DNA of 64,000 nucleotides. It comes from Phoronis australis (lineage: Eukaryota; Phoronida; Phoronidae). The stretch lies in assembly GCA_002633005.1 (NCBI GenBank), contig NMRA01000053.1, positions 998,780 to 1,062,779 of the forward strand. Direction: 5' to 3'. The position numbers were made by a program, and so were the translations under genes. Under the pieces are notes generated by a model. The model did no database searches. It was not told the DNA's origin and saw only the letters and a list, made by a program, of their open reading frames with translations. Numbering within the stretch: position 1 is the first letter of the stretch; each line of letters starts with the position of its first letter. Below, one piece after another: positions 25,116 through 38,418 of this stretch.

Positions 25116-25548
25116 TCCCTACAAATACAAAATGTCGCGAAATTCCTCGAGAAATCAACATTTATTTTCAATGACATCATGTGATTTTGGTCAAAATTTT
25201 CTCGCCGCGAGACAGTTATTGAACTCGACCCAGGTTAGGATCGGTATCGAAAATACAGTATTGTGAATAAATAGTGAGGGACTACGCGAGTTTATCCATT
25301 TCAGGGTAAAAAATACACGTACTATCTATTGGTTCACTCCTTTTCCACCTAACTACCAAATGGAAGGTTTTGATTTGAAAAATTGAGGCCGAGTTTTGTT
25401 CCATGAAGGGTCCACCAGTTCAGTAGCCTGGCCCCCTGTCTGTAAAAATTAATGACAGGTTACGCGTCTAGCTATGCATGGCGAAAACGATCGCATAGTA
25501 GGGTCGGACAAATGGGTGTATGCTACGTACGTTAAGTAAGCCTTCATG

Positions 25549-25583
25549 CGTAAATTGATTATTAGCGGCGTAATCAATTTACG
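25549..25583. repeat. 13-bp perfect hairpin inside a palindromic region
   Basis: CGTAAATTGATTA (25549-25561) pairs with TAATCAATTTACG (25571-25583) across a 9-base loop. The same arm motif recurs near 25708-25765, so the region 25540-25770 may be one small decayed element. Confidence 0.6.
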
Positions 25584-26591
25584 CCGTTAAGTTCATTAAT
25601 TAAGAATTATTTTTCCCACATAGTATCACTTTCGACCAATCAGGTTCAAGATCAAAAAGAAAAACGGATGCCCAAATTGTACTTGTACGGGAGAATTAAC
25701 GTGGGTAAATTGAATAAATAAATAATCAATTTACGCCATTAATAAATTAATTTACGCGCGTAACGCACGTGCATGACTTTCCTTCATTTTGTCATCTATA
25801 GTCTAACCTCGACAACTTGGCGGGAACACGAACTTCGTACGATAGGTGAACAAGACCATGTTTACCGAAAGCTTAATAAGCTCTTAATCAAATTTTCATC
25901 TAACCAAATCTTGGTTATGTGTTCATGTATATATCCACGTGTATGTGAAGCGCAGTTTGTGTGTTTTTGGATTATAATTTCAAATCAAATAGCTCGTGCT
26001 ACCTTACTGGCGGCCTCAGGTACTGAACTAAATATGTATCATCGTGATGAGACATTTGCTCTCAAAATGTAACTGCTATTTTCTGCTATTGTCTACCGGC
26101 AATGTACTTCATAATGGTACTCTCGATGATCGAAAACTGTTCGGAGAATATGAGCGAGTGTCTGTGAAGCTATCCAACAGAAAATACAGTCGTATTTAAA
26201 ATAAAATTTTAATATATACATACGTAGTTTATCGGGCCAATCAGATATGAAATACACCGCTGACCAGAAAAATCTTCCCGTTATATACTATTCGTCACAT
26301 GCCATATCGAATTATTCTAGTCTATAATAATAATGTCAAGATCTCTGAATTTAAAACGACTTTGTCAGCATGAACAACGACATACTTACTGTTATTGATC
26401 CTACGGTGCGGGATCGGGCTCTATAATAGATTCTTGACTAATCGACTATTCCATTGCTTCAGCCTATTAGTCAAACTACTGCAATCACAGGAAAGATTTT
26501 AAATGATGCTTCGGTCATCGACAGACAAAATATTAGCTAACTACACTGGATAGCATTCGACGGCAACATCAACATTGATGTGAGCAGCTGT

Positions 26592-26885
26592 TTACATTTG
26601 TTTGATTGACGAGGACAACTTCTCCGGCGACAATGGTCTTAAAGGAACTTCAGCGGTTTTACGGCCGACAAAACGCATTTTGGGATTATTAGGGATTTGG
26701 GATGACTGCTTGGAGTTATTAGCTTTGAACAGAATTACAAAAGAACAAAATGTGCTGTTTTGTGATTTCATTGCATACGGTCTATTCTCGTCGGTGTCTG
26801 CCAGCCATTCGTTGATATCAAGGTCGGTGACTTTACTAAAGTTAAAAATGTCTTGGGGGCTGATCAAAGAGACAAACTTTTTCAC
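26592..26885 (-). repeat. Dispersed repeat copy 2 with the longest minus-strand frame
   Basis: This copy keeps an open minus-strand frame of 97 codons. It contains an acidic segment (TDLDINEWLADTDENRPYA) and the segment PKMRFVGRKT, which matches ENVFFGRKT in the copy near 36.1 kb. Because the residues recur at dispersed sites, I call it part of a repeat family, possibly once coding, rather than a single-copy gene. Confidence 0.4.
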
Positions 26886-26901
26886 TGATGATGATGTCTA
26901 A

Positions 26902-29900
26902 TCCAAATCCAAACTACTGGATTTCGGGAAATTTAAACCACTCTCAGCGTATAACATAGACCGCATTCCACTCTGAGGATTAAAGTCGGTCTCCGTTGTA
27001 TTTTTGTCCGCCGGATACTTGTTCGTTCACTGACACTTTACTACAACATTTGTTGTACAATGGATTAGCGTTCATTGTAGTATTCACGTCGTTTTTTTAC
27101 ACATTCGAAATATTGTCGATGTTTCTAGCGTGACCGTTTATACATCATTAATTAAATGGTTGCTATGGCATTACAAATCTATTCTCCTCTAAACTAAACT
27201 AATATATACGTTAATTCCTTCCTCGTTACACGACATAGGCCAAGGAAATTAGCATCTGTACGAGAGTATTTCCAAGCAGTTTCTTTTACATATACCGCGT
27301 ATGTAAACAATGAATTGCGGCAGTTTGCGGAAACCGATAACAAATATAACCACACTAACAGAAAATACAACGTACATGTGGGTGGGTTGTCCACGGTCTG
27401 TTTTCTTATACAACGGGCTTTACAGAAATTCTGGCTGAGTATCGTTTAGCTTGAGAATTAAATATATACTAACTGAGTTACTTTGAACATTCCCCAATCT
27501 TTCGGAAACGAGCGCCATAACTGTGGCCCTTCAGAATAAGAACTGTTCTTCCCCAGCGTTTTCTATCCTTCCGATACGTCAAAATTCAACTTGTTGAAGA
27601 CAGCAGACAACGTAAATTATGCCATTCACATGCAGTCGGGTATGATTTCAAGAATTGTATCCTGTGAGTGAGACCATGGGAGGAGAGAGAGAGAGCACGG
27701 GCTAAATTATTCACATTTTAATCGGTTTTTGAGACCAAAGCTCAGGGTGAAGCTCAAATAGACCCACTATGCTACAAGTTTGAATCTAAAGTTTCATTCT
27801 CACCGCACATTTGCTGCACTTATACGTAGCGGCCAATCTGTTCGAGCGTCAAAAATAACTTGCCACTTTGCCTTCATTCGCACTAGACAATGGTCGGATT
27901 GCGGATTTACCCCAAGTCGAACAAAAGCTGGAACACAATCTCATTATGCTCAACGAGTTTGTCCGGCAGCCTCGAAGATTCTCTTCTATTCAGTGCCCGA
28001 TTGAGATCCCAATTGACTGCTTAGCTTAGTACAAATCTGGAGAATTTATATTAATTTAAATTGCCTCTGGTTTTATACCCTTATTGTCGCTACAAATTCC
28101 CACTCGCACCCAGTTTCTCCAAATCTCCATCCACAATACCCCCATTCCCTGTCGACAGGTTTTCGAGGTATACCAGATCGCCACAATTTTTACCCCTACC
28201 CGCTCACCACAAGTTACTGCGAACCTGGCAGATAGAACCTGGCTCCAAGGGGAGGTCCCTAAACTGTTGAATTAATTAGTTCATGGATAACCCGGCAGTG
28301 CATGTACTTACATGGTGTATGATTTTGCCGGGAAACAGTATTGCAGTCTATAGTGAATACGTACGTCATGTCTGTACTGCATGGCAAGTAGCAGATGATG
28401 TGGAGGTTTCACAAACTTAGTTGGGCTGACATATCCCATAATTCTACCGGATAAAACAGACTCAACGAAAGCACTTAGTCCTATCCTGTCGGTTCTCGTT
28501 TGTGCTTATGCAGCGCAGCAACGTTGCCATTTGTTGAGTATGTTTACTAATTCTCGAAATGCTCACCTGGCTTGGCTATTTGGTTCTGGAAAATAATGAT
28601 GTTTTGATAATGGCTTTTAATGTAGCGTGCATCCGTGTCAAGGTCTTCATAACTTCAGCATTACAGCTGCCTATACGGGCTCAGCGGTGCCGCGTTTCAT
28701 AGCTGCACGACACGCGCGAAAAAAGAAAGATCCCTCGAGTTTTCGAGAGATATCGATCGCCATGAATTACTTGATCACACAAGCTTTATTTCGTCTGCGG
28801 AACGCGCCGCGGTTCGCATTCAGTTAAAAATAATTGCAGGCGGTCTGGTACACGTTGTGCCAGGCGGACATTGGCCGCTGTGGTGGGCCCATTGCACTGA
28901 TCGCCTGGAACCATTTTTATGTTTTATTAACACATACATAGTTGAAACCGGGGTGAGGAGCTAGAGATCTGACTCACTGGTCTAGCAGTGTGTCCCAGTG
29001 GGACTCGACAATTTCACACAAATAATCACGTTCACTTTGAAAAAATTTGCACTGCAATAAATCAAATTACATGTTAATAAACTAACGTAAATTTAACCAC
29101 TTTTTCAACTATTGGCGATCTTATTCAACAAACAATAACTGATTTAACCATTCACACATTCCACCGATCTTTTAACACAAGTTACAGTAAAAGAGAAAAT
29201 GGATGAACAAAATACCAATAGTTACAAAAATTCCTTACACTGGACAAAAAATTCACCTCATTGCCCAAATGAATATTCACGCATACGCGATCTTGAGATT
29301 AAGCAGGATTGTAAGTTCACGAACAGCACATGGACCACTTTATTTGTTTACACCTTCCATCAAATACCGAATGCACACCTGGCAAAAATGTTTAGGCCTA
29401 CCTAGCAGAATGAGAACGTGAGGACCAAACTGCTCCGTTTTGCGCAAGTGTAGAACATACGCAATTAGTTTTATAGATGAAACGCAATCACCGAAGATTT
29501 AATATTCTTTACAATAGCTTCATTTGCAAAAGCCGGACAGAATAAGCCAATACATAATGTACTGGCGTGGCACGGCCTCATGCGGGAATACGGGCAATCT
29601 GTGGTTTCGTCCTTGGCTTAATGCTGCTGGTAACTGCAAAGGGCACAGATAGACTGACACAATAGGAACGATGCGAGCACGCGGCGCCAGCTTTTATAAA
29701 AATCAATGGACGAGAAAAGAATTATTACGCAGTGTAGACAACGAAAGGAATTTTAAATCAACACCTTCGGTATAGTATTCATTCACACGACACACAGCCC
29801 ACCATTTGTCGCCTGCTCAAATGCATGCAAATCACCTTGTCTTCGAATCTTATTGTACTCACTCAGAAACCACTACACGCGCAGCAAGTAGTTCCGCGCA

Positions 29901-32594
29901 TTTCGGTCTCGTTCGGAGCGCAAGTAGCTAGTTCGTCTGCCGTGAATCCGCTCTCAATATACTGACGCCAGAGAGCTTCATACCGTAGAAGAGTCAGGTC
30001 AAGTAGTCACGTGACTAGCGATCTAATTTGATTGAAAAATCCATAGCAGTCACGCCGAGGAGCGATCGCGCACCAAAACATCTGCGTTACTTTGACTGTA
30101 ATTACGACTGTGGCAATGGGGTGTACAGGTCAGAAATGCCGATCAACGTTGACTATTACAATCATGATTACGGGTCGGCAAAGACTTGACGTCTTGGCGA
30201 TATACTCCACTTGTACATATAGTTTTCAATCATAGAGACGACGTGACTCTTCGTTCCCGTTGGTTTTGCAAAATAATGCGTAGATGTCCGTTCAAAGTTT
30301 TCATCAAAATGATGTAGTTTTTATGGAAACTAAATCTGCTGAATATAACACAGATATTTGTCATGCAAAGCGTCCAAAATTAAAATCGCGTAATCAACAA
30401 AATGGTAAATATCATTATAGAATATTTGAATCAACAAATAAAATACTCAGAGGAGCATAGCAAACGCGTACGCTAGAATTATTTTCAGTTTTGCACTCCT
30501 CAGAACACTTGGGGGTATTTGATTAAGTATAGCCTAAATGACTAGTCGTTTCCTCCGTGTCAAATGCTTCCAAGTCTGAGCATTCAAACACCTGCGATTC
30601 TAACAATCCGGGAGCGACTGCTCATTTCAAAGAGATCCTATAATGAAGTCCGCAATACCTGCCAGCCTTTTAAGATGCGGCATTTAACTTGATAAATGCC
30701 GCGCGTACAACACATCATTGAATTCAACAAGGTCTAGTTGTTTGGAAAATGTATTAAACCACTTCGCTTTACTCTTCAGCGCATATAACAATAAAAATGC
30801 AGGCTATTTCAAACATCTAAACTGTAATAAGAGGGATTGGATGCGGACCATACAGGTCGACCTTCGAGTAATGCACACCGGACAATGGTAACCAACTTTA
30901 AACCCAATATAACAGAGGAGAAATAATCCTACCATCGGCCATGTTGATACGCTTCGAAACAAAATCTGATTTTAAACCCAAATCCTCACTACTTTTTGTT
31001 AACCGTCACAGTGCTACCGTAAAAGAACTGCGAGTGAGCATTCACATTGTCAATGGCAATGCTCCTCGGGTTCAGAAGAATATATCGTTCATAAGTATTA
31101 CTAACGGCTCAACAATACTAGGGCAATATCTTAACCAGCCCACACCAGATGTTCTTCATAGTAAAGCCTCTTATCCTACCTAGAAATTCTATGTTAGTGT
31201 TCTCAAGTTGTTGCAGTCTCACGCGTCATAAGTATTTGTACAAAAGCTCCGGACAGAAATACTTGACCAACATTTTGTTAATGGCTAAACCTCACGCCAT
31301 CCGAGGTGATCTTTCCCAGTCTTCATTCATTCACAGTCATTCGGAACAACTGACGCTGACGTCAGTATATCAGCGAGGAAAGACGCGCCAAATATTTCGT
31401 GGAGACACCTCACGTGAGGCAATTGCCTGTGTACGCTGTGGGAGTCGCAATGCATTACCGCAGAGCAATATAAAGATTTCCTTGAAATAAACTAGAATTT
31501 AGATATTTATATATTTTTTGTGCAACATCTATCTCTGACTAACGCAAGATTTGTTGTTAATTTAATCTGTAAACAATAAGTACACATAAATTGTTTGCAA
31601 ACTTCGGCGGGGGTAAAAAGGTGTTGACCAGAAGGGTGGAGGGTAAAACTGGTGGCCATGCTGATGTCGTTGGTGGGGGGTGAGTTACACACCTGTTCGC
31701 TCCAATAAATACACTACTTTCAATTTCTCCTTTTAGTGGTGAGCTAAATTGTGTCGTGACCAAGACTCTCTCCAGATTTCATCTCAGACTTCATGATATC
31801 ACTTCGTCGAAAAAATTGTTTTCAACTTTACTGAAAGACGTTACTGGAACAAAAGATGTCACAGGCGCTGACGATGCAGCGTCACTGAGGTCTACAATAT
31901 GGTTGTACTCAAGTAAGCATGTTAAATCTCTAAATATTACGTTTAGGTTGGTAAGGAAAATATAATTTTTAAAAACTTGAGAAGGTAGGCCTACTCGTTT
32001 CCCATGAATATCCGCAATGCACCTCCTTTGTTCAATCTAGATAAAGAATCCGTTAAACACAAAAATACTACGCGCAATGTGCGTCAAATTTCAAAAGCAC
32101 AATTTAACCCTAAAATTAAAAATAAACAAATTTCTATCTCTGGGAATACGTCTTTTAATAAATAACCGGAAGTATTCCAAGTGTCTCAGCTGCGACAATT
32201 GCTCCTCGCTATAAAACATTTATTTTATTGATTTGGCATTTAAGTTTCCGTTGATCTATAGTGTTTTATTCATCTAATCTTCCTGTTATGCGATTTAAAC
32301 AAACTCGTGTGTAGTTAATTACAAGTCATATGCGCTTCGCTTACAGTGCTACGTTCAGCCATACAATGCTTCTCTGGAGTCCACGCAAGGTCGTGCACGG
32401 AATCTTATAAGGAGGCAATAAACCCTCGCCTTCTGTCAAAAACCTACTTTTGACTAAGGCCATTAATTGGTCTCACTATGTTCCTTACTGAGATTAGAAG
32501 TGATTTCAAGGCTTGAGACGAATTTACATGTCGTAATTTTCTTCAGATCAGGGTCATTAAGTTGTTTTTATGGCGCACGCGTCTTGATACGCCC
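26902..32594. other. Intergenic DNA, nothing recognised
   Basis: Many short frames on both strands. None shows a known domain or a matching pair of splice sites with coding character. No tRNA or rRNA gene was seen. Confidence 0.4.
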
Positions 32595-32668
32595 GTGCAA
32601 TAACAGCGTCACGTGCCCGTTCAATAACCCAAAGGTTATTGTACAGTCATGTGACACGGTTATTGCAC
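32595..32668. repeat. 74-bp nested hairpin
   Basis: GTGCAATAAC and GTCACGTG on the left pair with CATGTGAC and GTTATTGCAC on the right; a short AGC/ACG stretch lies between the paired blocks. A second hairpin sits inside it (TTCAATAACC, CAAA loop, GGTTATTGTA). It is either the core of a small palindromic element or a structured RNA if transcribed. Confidence 0.6.
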
Positions 32669-35600
32669 AGGGAAGAAAACTTCGGCGAACAAATGTGGAT
32701 TTCCTGTGGAAGAAATTAACATAAAAAATTGCGAGCGTTTTCACTATGCGTGTACTGTCATAAGCCTCGGTTGGTGCACCGAGCACTGGCAAGTATTTTC
32801 ACTCGGCTTTCGGCCCGGCCCCGTGAAAATGTGTCATGGCTGGCTAGTTTCAATCGCATAGGCAGTTAGTATTATATGACCGCAAGAAGACTTCCAGGCG
32901 ATTTAGAATAGGTAATTTCAAAGCCGGACAAAAACACAAATGCGCTCAGCTTTGGCAGAGAAAATGGGGCCTACACCTGTAAAGAAATTGCATCTAGACG
33001 ATTTCGAATCCTTTTGTTTAATTGGTTTATTGGGGTGTTGTAGACAATTTTGCCGATACCTAGACTGGATCCCATTTTTGCCGCGTGCCAACCAAGCGTT
33101 CGTTCAGCCAAGTGGCAAGTGGTTGAAAGAGCTAGGCTTTATGCGACTATACGTCACACTCGGAAGTCATACGTCACCACGCTCGTTCGCAATTCTACGA
33201 AATGAAGCACTGTGAATGTTGTTTAACGTAGCTTCTCATTGCTTAAAGTAATGAAACCGTTGTCATAACATTCAGTCATTCCCACTGGTTGAAATCTGGG
33301 AAACCCCTTTTCAGTTTACTGTTACGTAGTATGGCGACAGCCATGCTCTTCGATGAGTTGCAGTTTATTAAAACGGACAGTGATCGAAGTAAATAAAATC
33401 AAGGAATCTCCGATCTTCCGACCAAGCATGCGCATTGATGTCCACAAACGGAATTCCGTGTGTTGTTCGCCCGAGGGTGATAATTCTCCAAAATCCACGA
33501 GGGCTCTATAGATAAGGGGGATAACGACTGACGGAGAACATGTAATAATCTAGTTTTATTACACGTGATAAACGCCGGAATGGACCAATTCGGCTTAATG
33601 GACCGTGCCTCTTCAACAGGAGGATTCGGCCGGGGTAATCTTAGTTTGCTTTTTCGGTTTAACCTTATTAGCGGTGCTTGGGTCGGGTCTGAACGTAGTT
33701 TATATAGCGAGTTTTTAAGACTTCAAATGTCGATCATTGTCGCCTTGAACAGCGAATACAAACATTTGCCATAATGATCGTAACATCTAACGTTCTCAAG
33801 CATTTTCTTGCATGTGTCAGCGCAGAATTCCCGCAACACGGATACGTCTTGTTTCCAAGACAACAAAGTGAAGATATTTTGGATTTTGTTTGTGAATTTT
33901 AAGCTTCATTGAGCATTTTTTGCAATCCACCGCGTCATTCATTAATACATACATCGAAGCCAACTTCTCCAGAATACAGAGTCGGTCATCTAAATCGGTT
34001 ACGATTTGCTAGGTGCTGCGCCGTTGTCGTTCTGCCGTATATCCGCGGTGTGTTAAGAAACGCGTCAACAACCACAAGCTATTTCTCTTCCGAGTCACTG
34101 ACAAAAGAATGTTGCAGGGAGACGACTTTGAGCGAGTTTCCGAGAAATCGTTTCACTGGGAATGCGTATTTTCCAACAAGGTGTTAACACATTTTTACAA
34201 ATATCAACTCAAAGCTGACGAAGATGCAAGAAGCTCATCTCCAGCTACTTTTGCACTAAGTCATCAAGCAGTTCAATTACCCACTCTGGTGAAATGTCGC
34301 CGCAAAATGCTGAGCATGCTTTTTCTATTATGGCTTATCAGTTACAAACTCGATAACTTGTTTTTTGTATTAACTTTACTAGTTTTATCAAATTTGATGT
34401 GAAGTAGTAAAAAAATCTCAAACGTCCATTTATGTGTTCTCTGTAGTAGTGGCGTGATGTTTTGAGGTAATGGTGTCGCAAATAGGCACCGTTTGTTTAA
34501 GAATCGAACACTTTCCGGCATAATGTTATCATTCTCATTTAGAAGAAAACATCCCGCCTGCTACTTCAATCATACTGCAGTCTTTCCATAACTAAAACAA
34601 ATGCGGCGTATTCACAATTTGAATTGATTTAAACACGGTATTTTGAGGCAGTGACCTAAAGGCTGAACAAACACCAGCGACATTAGTCACTACATTATTG
34701 CACACTCGAGTTGCAAGCGTTTTATACGATTTTCAATCAAACATTGGTCAGTTCAGGATTATCAACTATGTGTAGTTAACTACAAGCTACCGCTGGTGGC
34801 CAAATCAAGGACCCGTCTCGTAGTCAACCCCTCCCCCCACTAGAGACGGTGGCTAGTTCGATTGCAGATACACTTTTTTCAAAATATTGGCCCCTTCAGC
34901 ATTGGTGCATTGCTGCTCAGCGACCGAAGAATCTGCTGCGACGTCAGAGAGCTCTCGAACATCCCAGAATTGCCAAATAGGCTTGCGGGTGGCACCACTT
35001 TGAGACCATATTTGTGGAATCCGTAGTAAATTTGCTTTCAAAATATAGTGCTGAACATTAGCAGGAAAATGATGGCTTTGGTTTGATAATTGTTAACTTT
35101 TTATTCATGCCATCTTTTTCGGAGCATCACATTCTTGTTCCGTGGAAGTAAAAGGCCAAAAATATGAGACAAAATGAAATTTCTGTGGCCATGTGTAGCG
35201 ATTTTAAGGTGAAAAATTTCATAAAGACTTTTTAAGAGCGTAAGAAGGGCAGCAAGTCCAAGGACGTGTGCACTGCCTGGAAAAATACAGCGAAACCTGT
35301 GTAGTGCCTCATGTAACCATTGTCTGTTTATCGCTGGCTTCTCGTACACTGTACTTGCACATGTATTTTGTCAATTCAGTCCGTTACGATTCTTTGCTTT
35401 TCTCGCTGTTTCCCAAACCAAGCAAAGCTGAACGATGTTCAAAACAACGTCCCCACACAAAACTAACCGCATGTAAAAACAACCCTCATACTCGTGTGTT
35501 GTTTCATAATGCTTGCTACACATAAGTACTTGTTTAGTTAATAGAATTCCCTCTTGATTAGCGTGGCTTTCATCAGCCCGTTTGGAAACTGTATGTAAGA

Positions 35601-36079
35601 GAAACACTGCCGCCGATTGAATATTTATTTACATAGTGTCGCAGGTGAAAATACGCAATTTTCCATTCAAATTTAATCATGTCATATGTGTTTGTATTTA
35701 GAGTTCACTAGCTGGTTGAGACCAAATTAAATAAACAACATAGTGTATTGGAGAGATATTAAAACTAAAGAATACTTCTATTTCAGGATGTTGTTATAAC
35801 TCGTCAAAGGTGTCGTAAACAAAAATGACTGGAAAAAGTGGGCAGGTGCGTTCAGTAGAGACAGTGATCGAGCATGATAATGAATACACACTCACTTTGG
35901 CCTCCATGCTTTTTGCTTTCGGCTTGATAATTTTTAGATAATCAATTTCACAAATACTATGCTAACATGAACAAGGGCGATGTATTCATGTAGATAAATC
36001 GACTAAAAGTTGCAGGTAACCAGTGTTTATCTTCGCGCTTTAAGCCAGGTGTATTCCAATTTAAATACACTCACATTTA
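32669..36079. other. Intergenic DNA, nothing recognised
   Basis: No domain-like frame. The longest plus-strand frame (34013-34402, 129 codons) has a hydrophobic tail but no supporting motif or splice context. Confidence 0.4.
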
Positions 36080-36372
36080 AGAACATTATCGGTTTTACGA
36101 CCGAAAAACACATTTTCTGGATAACTGTTGGATAACATAGACTTTTTGAAGTTAATAGCTTTCACCAGAGTTATAAAGCAGCAGAATCCGTTTTTCGTAA
36201 GTTTGTTACAAATTGCCAATTCTTGCCGTTGGTCTGCCACACATTCGCTTAAGCCATGGTGCTTAAAATGCGCTGCCATTTATCTACTGGGGTTTAGCTA
36301 CGCCAACAAAGCATTTGACTGCGACGGTGATGGTTGCAGTTTCGAATCCGTGCTGAGGCTAACGGCAAAGAT
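36080..36372. repeat. Dispersed repeat copy 3 with a tRNA-like part
   Basis: 36080-36260 repeats the block described at 16112 (TTTTACGACCGAAAAACACA, AATTGCCAATTCTTGCCGTT). It is followed at about 36292-36372 by a tRNA-like sequence. That part has TTTAGCTACGCC in the A-box position, GACTGCGACGGTGATGGTTG in the anticodon/variable region, and TTTCGAATCC as a near-consensus B-box. Arms are incomplete, so this is SINE-like rather than a tRNA gene. Confidence 0.5.
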
Positions 36373-37051
36373 CGCATTTCGCGTCGGTAATGTCACCGTT
36401 TGAGCGCGGTACCAGCGTTAGTTTTTCTTCGTGGTAAAGGCTACCATGGTAGTAGAGGAAGAGTGACTATCTGACGGTTTTCACCTAAGTACATGTAACT
36501 CGACAGTTTGAAACAATAGACTAGCCCCTAAAGAATCTTGCGTACTTTGTGAACTCACGGACCACTTGAACGCGCTATTGACAATGTTATTACGACTGCA
36601 GAGACTAAGTAATTTCCAGTACTGATTGCCACAATGGAAAACTTGTATTCTACGCTTGTGAGTTCAACCTACACATTCTGTCATCATTTAAAGACAAAAT
36701 CAGGAAACTAGGTTAAAAAGTCATATAACTCCAACGATAATCCGACGACCGGCCTTTCGTTGTCACATGAAAGAGGATTATCTTGATTAAGTCACTGTAG
36801 TGAGATGACACAGGCTTACCACATCAATCTCTTGTCATAGTTATTGCAGCCATTTTCAAATTCTTCACATAAGTTTAAGCATGAATGGGCTTCTCTGAGA
36901 TTGTCATCATTAAAAATGAAAGTTCATACTATGATAAACGGTGTTCTTCTAGGAAGCGCCAGATGTACGTTACAAGTCTATAAACCATCCGGGTATTTTC
37001 GTAGCTTCAAACTTGCCCTCGGACGTGATCATTTTCTGTACATGTGCGCAT

Positions 37052-37920
37052 CCCTTACGAAAAATTCCAATAGGATTTCCTATTGGATTCCTATAGGAAA
37101 TCCTACAGGATCCAATAGGAATCCAATTGGATTTTGGACCAATATCCTTTAGGATTCCTATACGATCCTACTGAATTTCCTATAGTATCCTATAGGAAAT
37201 CCTATAGGCTTTCCTATTGGAACCTATAAGAAATCCATTAGGATCCTATAGAAATCCTTTAGGATATCCTATAGGAATTCTAATAAGACTTAAGAAATCC
37301 ATTAGGATTTCATGACATTTTCAATGTATACATAAAACAACGAAACAACAGTGTTCTCAACAAAGGAAATTCTTTGGAAACATTCAACTGGAACACAGGT
37401 AACCTCAAAGTTCTTGTACAGCAATCTACTCTGTTCTTAAAGAAGGCCCACAGCATGATATCTATATATGTTACAAATAGAGCACTAAACTGGGACTACA
37501 AAAGACCTGTGTGTTCCTTTTGCTTTTTCAAAACATGTTAAAGTAACTTATTATTTAAATGCTGAATGCTATAGGCTTTTATATGTTGTTCTCTGATAGT
37601 CAAAGCTGTAAGCTTATGTCGAGTGTTTTAGTTACTGTAAAGATAACTGTTCATTGAATAGCCTTTCAGTGGCACCTGTTGTCCTCTTGAGAAACTGTTC
37701 ATTTTAGCCACTAAGCCATACACAATCAAAACGTTTCCTTAGAAGTTTAGACACAACATTATAATTTACAACACCAGAAATGAAACAGCTATAATGACAG
37801 CTACATAGTTTACCCTTTTATGTTATGTTTTAAGAGAATTTCCTGTAGGAATCCTATAGGATTTTTCTATAGGATTTTCTATTGGATCCTATAGGTTCCT
37901 ATTGAATATTTTCGTATGGG
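37052..37920. mobile_element. Putative DNA element packed with TCCTATAGGA-type palindromes
   Basis: The ends are inverted: CCCTTACGAAAAATTCCAAT at the left against the complement of ATTGAATATTTTCGTATGGG at the right. Subterminal DNA at 37070-37310 and 37845-37910 consists of tens of variants of the self-complementary motif TCCTATAGGA/TTCCTATTGGA. The 530-bp middle is unrelated AT-rich sequence without an open frame. This matches a non-autonomous transposon whose subterminal repeats serve as binding sites; superfamily not determined. Confidence 0.6.
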
Positions 37921-38285
37921 CAATGTAAATACGCATCCAATTATTCTCCAGTTTGAAACTCACGTGGCTTGCCATGTGACTAAACTACTACCCCTAGAGA
38001 ACATTTGAGGTTACGAAATTTACCCGATCTGGAGGTGTGTCCATATAGCTTCAAACCTACGGTCTAAGATACATAACATTCTTGATAAGGTGGCTGCTCT
38101 CAAAACCCATGGAATGTTTCTTCTGGGCTCTCAGAGACGGCACCCAGGCCCGTTTGCTCAATCATACATTCCCGACCTTCAAGGTATGCTTCCAGATTCC
38201 ATGTTAAAACTGCATTTCCCTGTTTATCTGATTAAAATGAAAATCGAGTTAGGCTAGGTCTTTTACTTTTATAAACCAGCCTCCC

Positions 38286-38418
38286 GTTCAGTAACGCTAG
38301 TACCTCGCTAAAAAGCAAGACTTCGCGAGATTTCGTGAGATATATATTTTAAATGAGGTCACGTGACCTTTGGCTAGATTTTAGGTTGGTCCTAGCGTAG
38401 GTCCTAGTGTTACTGAAC
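38286..38418. repeat. 133-bp MITE with GTTCAGTAAC ends
   Basis: It begins GTTCAGTAACGCTAG, ends with CTAG-GTTACTGAAC, and has the palindrome AGGTCACGTGACCT at its centre. Inverted copies of CGCGAGA/CGCTA motifs lie between. A related fragment lies at 24960-25115. Confidence 0.6.

Noticed and set aside
26602-26901. 99-codon plus-strand frame
   Set aside because: It is the antisense shadow of the dispersed repeat copy at 26592-26885.
34013-34402. 129-codon plus-strand frame, the second longest outside the receptor exon
   Set aside because: No domain, no signal of splicing, and a hydrophobic tail typical of AT-rich noncoding DNA.
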